Part shown: piece after piece, positions 1 to 64,000 of the stretch
Layout: each line of letters starts with the position of its first letter
Position numbering within the stretch: the first letter of the stretch is position 1
Assembly: GCF_964340395.1 (NCBI RefSeq)
Contig: NC_135563.1
Coordinates: 11,361,151 to 11,425,150, forward strand
Length of the DNA stretch: 64,000 bases
Source of the DNA: Glandiceps talaboti
Lineage: Eukaryota; Hemichordata; Enteropneusta; Spengelidae
Reading direction: 5' to 3'
The notes under the pieces: generated by a model
Databases searched by the model: none
What the model saw: only the letters and a program-made list of their open reading frames with translations
What the model was told of the DNA's origin: nothing
Translations under genes and position numbers: made by a program

Positions 1-41969
<41,969 letters not shown>

Positions 41970-42900
41970 GTTGCTAGCCGACAGTCACCCTTCGCTCTAT
42001 AAATTTCAACTGGAGACAATTCCAAGACATACCATTACCATCCAAATGGAAGCCCATCGTTGGCTGTTGGCCAACAGTAACAGGCCTAAACCTGACTCAC
42101 TGCCACGGTATTTTGACCCATTCTCTTTGTTGTGGTACATGGCAATTTAAATTGCCTGGTCCATTGAGAAGTCAAGTCAACCAGTTACTAAGTTAGTAAA
42201 GTTCACAGTGCTGATGACATTTACGACCTAACCGGTGGATTCACGTAACGTACTTTCTCCTAATTCCACACGCCTGGACTCGAAATAATTGCCTACCTTT
42301 TCCTGTCTTTGATGACATAAAATGTTCAAAAAAGGCGGAAGACAAGAAAATCTACAAAATATTATCCCCAAAAATTGACCACTGCACTGTCTTTGGATAT
42401 GATGACTGGAGAGATCGCTTCAAGTGTCCAACGCAAACATTTACGACGTTACGTTTCACATGCACACTAGTCGCAGTCGATGAATGTTTCTTTCAAGCGA
42501 GCTGAAAGTGATCGAAATTCACGGTAATAAAAGGATATTCCGAACACGGTTCATTCATATCATATCATATCAGTGACAAATGCAGTTGAGATCAGGTGTA
42601 CGACGATTGCTCGTGCCGTTGTGGTACGAGAGACGTTGCGTTCACCCAAGCGAAGCGAATGCCCTTTTGAAGACCGCTAGTTCAAGTTGTTCGGGTTTGC
42701 TAAATCCTGGCGATCGCGAATGTACAGTTGTTCACTGGTCATTTACAAACAGTTTTGTCAAAAATCGATGTGCATGGCATAAGTTTCCGACTACACGCAG
42801 GGCTATTGACAGTGGGATTCCGATACTCTGCTTTACGTTCAGACGTTGAATGGGCGACACACAGACGATCTATATATTTACAACAGCTGCATTGTGGGTA
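41970..42900 (-). promoter_or_regulatory. putative KNDC1 promoter / 5' flank
   Basis: Sequence directly upstream of KNDC1 exon 1. By eye it has more CpG than its surroundings (for example around 42415-42480 and 42590-42720). A short plus-strand open frame at 42580-42849 falls in this GC-richer patch, but I see nothing to support it as a gene. No transcription start can be fixed from sequence alone. Confidence 0.35.
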
Positions 42901-44995
42901 ACACAAGCATGACGGAATAATCCTCTGGTTTCATTGATTTTTCGCACATTTTCACGGCTGTTTTTGTTTGGCGTTAATCGCTAAATCAACAGGACAGCGT
43001 GACCAAAACAGCTAACGGTTTTCGTTTGCAGCTAACCATACGTTTTAGCATAGACCCTACACGTAGAGTCTCTGCTTTTAGGCCAAAAAGTACAGAAAGC
43101 TTAGGTATCGTGAACATTGAACTTGAAGAAAAAAATTAACCGCGAACGCAAAAAAATGGACATTCAATATCAGAAACAAACCCGACACAAAAAATACAAA
43201 AATAATCCAGGCAATGTACAAAAGTGACTACTGTGTTACATTTCTGCCATTTTTGCTTTGTGAAAATGTCCTGATGGTGGCCATACGGTAGCATTCAAGT
43301 TCAAGTCTTCACAACTAACACAGTGACTGTATCCCAAGTTCGTAGTGTGATATAGTATCATCCGATATCCACAGAATTACAATATATATATATATATAGA
43401 ATTACAAGAAAAGTGATTGAAGGAAAACGTTTCAATATTTACTTACCAAACTCACCAAACTAACTCATTGAATGTGTATCCGTTACAGCCATTGAATGGG
43501 TTCATCAAACAGGTGGTTGAATTATTACACGCAATTACATGAGTTCAAGAATGAATGTGTGACGTGACAAGTAAAATGTTCGCGAAATAAATATGTTTAT
43601 ATTTCTGTATTCGCAATAGTGCCTTGTCAAGTGCAAATCATGAACAAAACTTATACACTGACTGTGCTCATTGTCACAGTCTCGTCTAGTTTGAGATTCG
43701 ATGTAATTAAGCCTACCTCCCATAAGACAACCAATCATGATGGCAGAATAACTTGAATTCGGTCTTTGACATGATCTGTTTTATTTGTTGAATAAATAAC
43801 GTTCTTTACATTTAATTCACTAAAATGCTCTACCTAAATATTAGAGTTTCTTTACGAGAATAAATCTATCAATTCAAAGTTCACTGCCTACAAACTTTCA
43901 ATAAACAAAAGTTTATTTGACTAAACGTTGTGCTGGCGCTATAGTACTGCACTGTGGCAGTGAACGTGTGTTATGACTCGGACCACTTTACATGTAATGG
44001 TCTGAGGTTATGATCATATATCCATCCATGGCCGTCCTGGGCACAGCCTGAGTTTACAAGCTTTTTACTCAAGTGAAAATACTTACAAAAACTTGGATTA
44101 AACTATATTTCAGTATAATGTTATAACTTTGATGTATGCCTTCTATGACATTACACTTTGTGTTCTGGTGTAGTACAGTTAGAACTGTTGATTGCATAGT
44201 AGGGAGTTCCTGTAATTTTTTTTGATACATGTGATAATTTTCATCATGTTCATAAGTTATATCACAGTGCCAGGTTTGAGTTCAGTCATTTGCAAACGAT
44301 GGTTAAATGTGCATCGGTAAGTAGAATACTGTGAGTACTTTTAATATCATGCAGGGGGGAAAAAGACATGTCCAAAAACATCAAATGCGCTTTTTATACC
44401 AAATAAGCAAAACAACAACAACAGCAAATCCCTAAAATATACAAATGTTTTAAGTGTCCGTGGATTTGAAAATCTGGGGGGGGGGGGGTAGCATATACAC
44501 TTAACAAAAACCTCGTAACCGCCAGATCTAGAGGAACATGGGTACACGTCACGAGAAAAATCAACCTATTGGATAGATCAATCTATTGTGACCATGATGA
44601 TCACAGTATAAAGTGTTACAAAAAAAAATGATGATTAGTAAGTACAAATCTTAAAACACAAATCATGGGTTATGAATGTCACTTTATCATTTTAAGATTT
44701 ACATTGGAATCCTACATAATTCACTGTACAATGAATAGGAAAACCTCTGTGACGTATGTGATGACGTAGTATATTTGTCGATTTGTCATTATTTATTCAT
44801 TATTTACAACCAATAAGCTTAGAGAGATACTTACCAACGGTGGCCTTTATGTATATAGGCCTACATATCGACCGCTACCAGTAATTATTCTTATGCATTG
44901 ATTATTTTCACAATGATAGATGACAAATTTATCTTTAAAGCATTTTTCGAAAGGTCCAAAGGAATATGATGGATGCAGTGATAGCTCTAATAGAC

Positions 44996-45058
<63 letters not shown>

Positions 45059-45069
45059 GCCTGTCTGCC

Positions 45070-45125
<56 letters not shown>

Positions 45126-45164
45126 GGTCTGTCTGTCGGTGTGTGTGAGTGCGTGAGCGCGCGT

Positions 45165-45216
<52 letters not shown>

Positions 45217-48200
45217 GTGTGATGGGGGGGGGGACGTGAATTGAAATACTCGATGTAATTCCAAAGACCGTCTCCCAATATTGTCCCAAAGTCAAGATAA
45301 AACTTGTGAATAATTCTGTATTATAATTGTGTTCTGCCACAGAAAACCAACATAGGTTGTCTGAGGTTCAGTACACACCGTGGTGAAGAGATAATTATGT
45401 GGACACGTAACGTTATCCAAAATGTTGTAGAAATGACAAATCCGGGACCAGAAACTGCTAAAAACAATACTTTCAGTGACAACAGAGTTGTGACGCACGT
45501 GTGAAACTTAAAGATCCGTAGTCCCCATTGAACTGTAACGCAATCCGATTGTCTGTGTTGCAGACAATGGGGGTCTATTAGACTAACCAACGAAGCGTGT
45601 TGAAGTACCATCGATATTTCTACACAAGTACTTCAAGTGTCAGATAAACTATGTAAATGTCGTCGATCTTTGATTCTTTGGTGATTCTCAGGGGCTGTGA
45701 AATCATCCCATCACGATATTAAATCTTATTCGAGTTTGAGTACGTTTCGTTACTTTCGCATACATTAACAAGCTTTCAAGTTGTCTTTTCCTGTGTAACC
45801 TTTCATTTGTTACACCATAACAGTGCTGATATATACCCTTTAATTCGCGGAGTAATCACATACTTAATTTTTTTAAAGTTACTTGTATAAATTGACTCCG
45901 GAATTCAACAACTAAAAAGTTTTTTTTTTGCTTTTCTTTTTAAAAAATGTCTTAGATGGCTACAACATGGACCCATGGTGGAACCCAATCGATATTTTTG
46001 CACTTCTAGTGCGGTATTAACTTTTTCACACCGGTCTGACGACTTACTTGTAAATCTATGTTTGATGGGACTTTGCGGATAACGAAGCAAAATATAGCAT
46101 CCATTACCAACCTTTGACAATGCAATTGAAGAAACATTCATTCCTGCACCTGCATCCTCTTCTATCTCGTTGGATTCTTTCCAAATGTATAGGCAAGTGT
46201 CCGATACTCAAAAAAGATTTGACGAAGATGTTAACAATAGGACAAGATCAATAACAATAAAGTGTTTGGGGATCATCCAACAACACTTATGAATATTCAT
46301 AGGTTTACACCACAATGGGATGAAAGAGTCTCAAGCTTGAACACTAAATTAACAACTAGCAAGTAGATACAAGAATGTAGATATCTGTGTAATATACCTT
46401 GGCTAATCGATTACAATGTGCAAGTTTTATTACCCCTTTGCACTAGTATGCCACCGACCATTTTAGGTGCAATCTTGAAAAGTTCATCAGAGAAAAGTCT
46501 GAGAAGGTCAAAGTTGAAAGTTTCGAGTACTAGTGACAGATATAAAAGTAAATGAAGCTAGAAAAGGTTGCATTTCAGAAGAAAAAACAAAAATCAATCA
46601 AGTTCATTTTAAAGTGGCGCTCTCTTTTTTATCCAAAAAGTAAATAACTATTTAGTACAGTTTCTAATGACTCTCTTTACTGTCATAGTGAAGGTTCTTC
46701 AGGGTTCAATCCCACGCTCTCCATTCTCGCAAGTCACTGAGCACACATTTCTGCTGACAGAACTAAATATGAAATATGGAAAGCACTTCTCCTTATGTGG
46801 GTTTTCTTCTATGGTTTGCGGGGTAGAATTTATTGTCGTGACGGCATTTCGAAACCAAAATTTTTGTTGAGTAGTTTCATTGCTTTTTTCAGCAAAACGT
46901 TAGAGGAAACGTTGCAACAACAAATTGTTTCTGTTATTGCAAGCTGGTTTTGGTAACTTGATTGATTACCTTTTCATTGAAATAATGTTGCAGTTACACT
47001 CATGCAATTTGAGCGGCGTTTCAACTAAACGGGAACGATCGATGGATGACGTTCAATTGCAATGATGCTACACTTTGAGCAACACTATGATCTCAGTTGT
47101 ATAGTTCTTGATGTCTTATATGTCTTATAACAATAACTCATTTTATTTTATTTTTAACGTGAAGAGTTTAGTAGGATCACAGACAAGGAAGAAATTATCA
47201 GTGGTAGGATTAACACTCTGGTGTCATGGAGAGTAGATCTTTTTCAATTATTAGATGGGTCAACCCCTGAAAACATGTACAGATGGTATATGAATTATAA
47301 ATCTGCTGAATATAAATTTCATTTTGTCCAATTTGATATTTGAAGGAATTATATTTGTCCCCTAAAGACAAAATCATATCTGCTCTGTGTTGACAATGCA
47401 ATCGATAATAAGATAGTCTGGTGATCGGTGACAAAAGTGGTAAAATCAACTATAAATTGTTTTATCTTTATTATATCAAAAATACGAACAATTATAACAC
47501 GTTTTTGTTTTGTTTTTTTCATTTACTTAATTACAGCAATAATTATTTCCTGTACAGTTTCTCACCTGGAATAGATAATAAAAATGAGTTACAAAACGAC
47601 ATAAAACGAAATATGATGGATAAGAAAATGGAGCGGTCTGAGAACCCGGTCTGAGAACAATTCAACGTCAGTCAAATTGAAGAAACAAATATATGACAAA
47701 TCTAGCAGTACAAATCTTAATCCGCTCCTTCCCCCCCCCCCCACCAAAAATTGTGTTTCCGATGACCCGACAGTTTAAGCCCCTGACCCTAAACATTTTT
47801 TAAACATGGTTTAAGAAAAACATGTCTCTTCTTGACCTTCATGCACGGCCGGCTATATTCTTTCCCCAGTGATGTCTGTACATATTTCATCAAACTACTA
47901 GTATCACAGAAGGGGGTATTCTGACGGACATTTTGATTGTATATGGGTCGAAGCGATAGTTTTCAAAAAATAAAAACAATTAAAAGATGAAAATGAAATG
48001 AAATGCTGACATACTTACCCTATTTATTGAGGCCACATTATCGGATGGGAACACACATATTTTTTGCCTTATAGCCGGGTTACCTGTCTACTACGATGTA
48101 GGCGTTGATGGTACGGCACACTCAGGCTTGATACTCGTGTGTAAACAATACAAATACAAATAAACGGTTCGGGTAACAATTTATCAATTGGTTGCTGATC

Positions 48201-48332
48201 TTTGAAGTTCATACATGCACATGCTGCATCTTGTATGCCGACTTAACTAATTCGAAATATTAACAAATATTATATGGAAATATAGTAGCATAGTTATAAA
48301 TATCGATACTGAGTCAAAACACTGAATAGATC
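42901..48332. other. intergenic region between KNDC1 and the next gene
   Basis: About 5.4 kb, AT-rich. It contains a TA run (43382-43399), the compound TCTG/GTT microsatellite (45000-45216) and one weak candidate exon on the minus strand (about 46025-46190). Nothing else could be supported. Confidence 0.6.
45000..45216. repeat. compound microsatellite (TGTC)n plus (GTT)n
   Basis: About 135 bp of TGTC tetranucleotides with a few changes (ctgcctgtctgcctg, cggt), a short GTG/CGCG-rich bridge, then 17 GTT units (45164-45216), followed by a G10 run near 45225. The open frames reading TDRQ or Gln repeats here are products of the repeat. Confidence 0.95.
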
Positions 48333-48338
48333 TTTATT
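48333..48338 (-). terminator. AATAAA polyadenylation signal
   Basis: tttatt on the plus strand reads AATAAA on the minus strand, 51 nt beyond the stop codon of the three-exon gene. Position and orientation fit its 3' end. Confidence 0.55.
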
Positions 48339-48388
48339 ATTTTTTCACTCACTTATATTGTAAATTGTTTAGCCAAAGTGACTGTCAT

Positions 48389-49022
48389 TCACGACAATCT
48401 TTGTTTTTTAATACCTGTTTTTAACATTGGGTTAACAGGTTCTACCCTTTGAGGAATTATACCACCCATCAATTTCGCCCTCATACGACCAAATGCCGTT
48501 TGTGGTTTATCACCCTTCATTTCGTTTTCAGAATTATTGTTCGTTTTCTCAATATTGTTTGTCATATGTGACCACTTTTTGTCGTGGCTTGGTTGTTGTT
48601 GAATTTGATCTCTTCGATATAATGAATTCGATGAATTAGTCTTATCCAGACGACGTTTCTTAGTTGAAGATGAGCCCAACTTCGCTCTAAAGTGTTTATA
48701 ATCCATCAATTGTCGCTGATAATCCGAAATGGGATTGTCATTTCCTTGATCGATTAAATTCAGTTTTGCGGGCGATAAATGCAATGTCTGATGGTGTTGA
48801 AATGTTGTCGGCTCTTCAGAAGCAGGTGTGACAACGGGTGCAAAATGATTCTTCGCTTGTTGATTATTACCATCTGCTATGTGCATCATCATTTCTGCAT
48901 CAAAATCAGCTTGTTGCTCTTCCATTTTTTCTCTTTCATCAGACTTTATCCTAGCACGTCTTCTGTCCTCTGCTAATTGCACCCTCAATTCATTTCGTTC
49001 TTCTAGACTCAATGTCTGCAAG
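48389..49022 (-). CDS. unknown gene exon 3 (terminal)
   Basis: 634 nt. Acceptor is cactttag, with the stop TGA at 48391-48389. It carries the charged helix, the Asn/Gln/Ser-rich region and the basic C-terminus. It is the main coding exon. Confidence 0.75.
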
Positions 49023-49415
49023 CTAAAGTGATACAGAAAACGTCAAAAGACACGAAAATCAGCAAACATAGTCTAGACAAGTCACACATTATAATTCGAT
49101 TGTTTATTTCATCGCGACAATCGAGCTATCTCATCATCATCATCATCATCCTCCTCCTCCTCGTCGTCGTCGTCGTCGTCGTCGTCATCGTCATCGTCAT
49201 CATCATCATCATCATCATCTTAACGATAACAATTAAATGAAGAAAGAATTATACGTTTCTCTTACCAAATCCATCTTACTTCTCCATTTGCTGTTTCAAT
49301 AAGAACAGGATCTGTGTTCAATTCGTAAGGCCTCAGCTCAAACTCTGAAAATGGTGACATGATGTGAAAACGGTGAAAAGAGAAGTTACGTGTTTGTAAA
49401 TAAATAAATAAATAA

Positions 49416-49463
<48 letters not shown>

Positions 49464-49816
49464 ACAAACAAACAAACAAACAAACAAACAAACAAACAAG
49501 TAAATAAATAAATACGATTTATGTTTAGGAATTCGAAGAGAAAATCGTCAAACTAAATGACCATATATAACACTCTCACAATGTCAGATATCGATCATCA
49601 CGATGAAAATTGTTTGCAATTGTGTAAAATATACACAGAATCATATATAAAAAAGGTGTAAGATTGGTCAAAAATTAAACTCTATGCATCGAAACTTATC
49701 TTTTAACCTCATTTTCTCCAGAGCGATTGTATTATAGATCGCATCGCAAAAAAATGCTTATTTCTATCTTTACTTGAAATACCCTTACCTTGATTAGAAC
49801 CACTTGGAAATGACAT
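48389..49816 (-). CDS. three-exon gene, 246-aa charged protein of unknown function
   Basis: Exons 49816-49789, 49344-49266 and 49022-48389, all with GT-AG introns and matching phases (1, then 2). The protein begins MSFPSGSNQEFELRPYELNT. A compact N-terminal part (residues 1-40) contains GEVRWICLQTLSLEERNELR, followed by a Glu/Arg/Lys-rich predicted helix (AEDRRRARIKSDEREKMEEQ). After that come a polar, low-complexity region rich in Asn, Gln and Ser, and a basic tail ending KKQRLS. There is a basic KKRRLD patch near residue 160, possibly a nuclear localisation signal (inference). No signal peptide, membrane segment or catalytic motif is visible, and I do not recognise the family. It lies head-to-head with POLR2B, 1.1 kb apart. 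A good Met start, three consensus splice pairs and a nearby AATAAA support a real gene. Confidence 0.72.
49137..49219. repeat. mixed trinucleotide repeat in a 243-bp intron
   Basis: (ATC)n, then (CTC)n, (GTC)n, (ATCGTC)n and (ATC)n again, without a break in the three-base register. It occupies a third of intron 2 of the unknown gene (49023-49265). Confidence 0.93.
49266..49344 (-). CDS. unknown gene exon 2
   Basis: 79 nt. Acceptor is ttttcag, donor is TTTG|gtaaga. It encodes FELRPYELNTDPVLIETANG then EVRWI. It leaves phase 2, completing a Cys codon with exon 3. Confidence 0.7.
49398..49515. repeat. (AAAT)n/(AAAC)n tetranucleotide repeat
   Basis: Tandem AAAT shifting to AAAC and back to AAAT over about 118 bp in intron 1 of the unknown gene (49345-49788). 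Confidence 0.93.
49789..49816 (-). CDS. unknown gene exon 1
   Basis: 28 coding nt, MSFPSGSNQ plus one base, donor CAAG|gtaagg. It joins exon 2 to make GAG (Glu). Confidence 0.65.
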
Positions 49817-50924
49817 GATGAATAACTTTCTTAATGTTTGTGCTTGTACGCGCAATTTCACGATTAAAATACAAACAATTTTGTATTACACCCAATAAGG
49901 TAAGAAGCATTCGAAAGTGGACATACGATGTCGATGACGCGCACAATTATTTTGTTCGTATATGATTGTTCCATTGTTATGATTGTTTATGAAATTTTAT
50001 TGGTACATTGATCGATCACGTGATCAATATGAAATTATCGATTGTGCGTCCGCTCCGTTTTAGTTTTATTAAAGAAGTTTTGCAACCAAGAAACTGACAA
50101 CCAAACACACATTTCCTACTAAGGCGGTCGTATTTAATTCTATCTCTCCCGAACATGACCGACCGATCCTATTAAAAAAAATGACAACGTCACCGATTGT
50201 ACGTACGATTTCGACCCCCACGAGCGTATATAATGAGCGAAAAGTACCTTTTTTTATATTGCTGAAATGAAAGTATCACCAACATATACACATACACTTA
50301 CTTATATATAAAAAATTAACCCATCATTTTAAAGGTTTTGCGATGACATTTGCATAATATCATATAATTTGGTACTCATATATTGAAGTTAACAAAGAGC
50401 GCATGCGCATGTCCTGTCCTAGCTTTTAATTTTAATGAGTCATTTGCATAATAGATGATTTCATTAATTAGACAATATATATGAATATATTTGAAGAATG
50501 AAAATTTCATCTAATTTGGTACGTATTTAAATTGATAACGTTAACAAAGCGCCTGTCCTGATAAAGTATGTTGATGTACATTTTTATTTGAATGGGTCGC
50601 TTAAGTTTTTCTGTATTCATTTTCTATGGGAATTTTCATTTCCCTGCATTTATTTAGATCTCATGTTCCTGGCCTCTGGAACAGGGAGAAAACTGTACGA
50701 AAAAACAAAAGTTTTGAAGATAATGGCGTTGAGGGTCTGATGGTGTTAGATTGAGAAAAGTGTTACAAACAAACGGATAACCAGTGCGCCTGAATCAATG
50801 GCGTCCACCTGACGGTTGTTTCTCAGACGAACTTAAATCCCCCTCAATCAGCGGCATCTTTGGTGCAAGGGAATTCTTCCCCACTCGAAATAAATTTTTA
50901 AGAGTTGCTTTGATCGTTTGGAGG
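49817..50924. promoter_or_regulatory. head-to-head promoter region (unknown gene / POLR2B)
   Basis: 1.1 kb between two divergent start codons. It contains GATCACGTGATC (50014-50025, E-box CACGTG in a palindrome), TATATAA (50227-50233), two ATTTGCAT octamers (50348-50355, 50442-50449), each inside one copy of an imperfect direct duplication (about 50345-50430 and 50440-50575), and a perfect GCGCATGCGC (50399-50408). These are motif matches by eye; shared control of the two genes is inference. Confidence 0.5.
50399..50408. promoter_or_regulatory. NRF1-type palindrome GCGCATGCGC
   Basis: An exact match to the NRF1 core palindrome, about midway between the two divergent start codons. NRF1 sites are known to be frequent in metazoan bidirectional and housekeeping promoters. 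Binding here is unproven. Confidence 0.5.
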
Positions 50925-63767
<12,843 letters not shown>

Positions 63768-64000
63768 GTAAAATTTTATTTTCATTGACTGCTGGCCTAA
63801 CATATATAATCATGACAGAGAATAATGTTATGTCTTGCTATCGCGTAGGCATGTTTGCTGACTCCCTTGAGACATTGCATGTCTATGGAAGGACTTCCAC
63901 TGAAAAGTTTAACTCTGTTCTGTGACAATTTTGTACATAGTGTGTGTGAAGTGAAATGAAATTGCTCTCCAGTAAGTTTATGAAAAATGTCTAGTTCCTG

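Noticed and set aside
41990-42010. TATA-like TTTATAG on the minus strand before KNDC1
   Set aside because: It would place the start site at or inside the start codon, so it is unlikely to be the working TATA box.
42580-42849. 89-codon plus-strand frame in the GC-richer KNDC1 flank
   Set aside because: No recognisable sequence, no splice partners; CpG-rich promoter DNA often has few stop codons.
44847-45340. ORFs with TDRQ, poly-Gln, poly-Asn or poly-Thr repeats
   Set aside because: Produced entirely by the TGTC and GTT microsatellites in different frames.
46695-46725. Possible tRNA T-arm (gggttcaatccc)
   Set aside because: No matching acceptor stem, D-arm or anticodon arm at the required upstream distances.

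Overview
This is a nuclear genome fragment of an intron-rich, AT-rich invertebrate, probably a marine bilaterian such as a spiralian or an invertebrate deuterostome. I cannot place it more precisely. The reasons are phase-consistent spliceosomal introns with GT-AG ends, metazoan-type proteins (a two-KIND-domain RasGEF and RNA polymerase II subunit 2), many microsatellites and minisatellites, small foldback/TIR transposons, and frequent TACATGTA-like palindromes. No bacterial-type operon, CRISPR array, rRNA or convincing tRNA was seen.

Layout. (1) 1-41969, minus strand: the 5' eight coding exons of a KNDC1 (very-KIND) homologue. The order is KIND1 (exons 1-3), linker, KIND2 (exons 4-6), a very long disordered segment with RS-rich and Gln-rich parts (exon 6, 2.6 kb), RasGEF N-terminal domain (end of exon 6 and exon 7), then a Ser/acidic linker (exon 8) that runs off the left edge. 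The RasGEF catalytic domain must lie to the left of the window. Two introns of 15.1 kb and 14.3 kb interrupt KIND1 and make up most of the window. (2) 41970-48332: intergenic DNA with a CpG-rich stretch next to KNDC1 exon 1 and a compound microsatellite. (3) 48333-49816, minus strand: a three-exon gene for a 246-residue, charged, low-complexity protein that I do not recognise. (4) 49817-50924: a 1.1-kb head-to-head intergenic region containing a perfect NRF1-type palindrome, two octamer motifs and an E-box palindrome. It is probably a shared, bidirectional promoter. (5) 50925-64000, plus strand: POLR2B (RPB2), 17 coding exons encoding residues 1-879, including the catalytic Glu-Asp pair. The last quarter (hybrid-binding remainder, wall, anchor, zinc clamp) lies to the right.

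The most unusual signals are in POLR2B introns. Intron 16 ends in a 61-bp tandem array that copied the 3' splice site and the first 18 bases of exon 17. This leaves exact decoy acceptors 61 and 122 nt upstream of the real one, each leading at once to an in-frame stop. Intron 13 holds a 39-bp minisatellite in which 13 units carry GTAAGT, an ideal 5' splice site, shortly after the weaker natural donor of exon 13. Introns 2, 7, 12, 14, 15 and 16 also carry TIR/foldback elements or tandem duplications. Several of these belong to families that also occur in KNDC1 introns, so the elements have been moving through the whole window.

All exon boundaries were read by hand from splice consensus, phase continuity and remembered family conservation. 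No alignment or database search was run.
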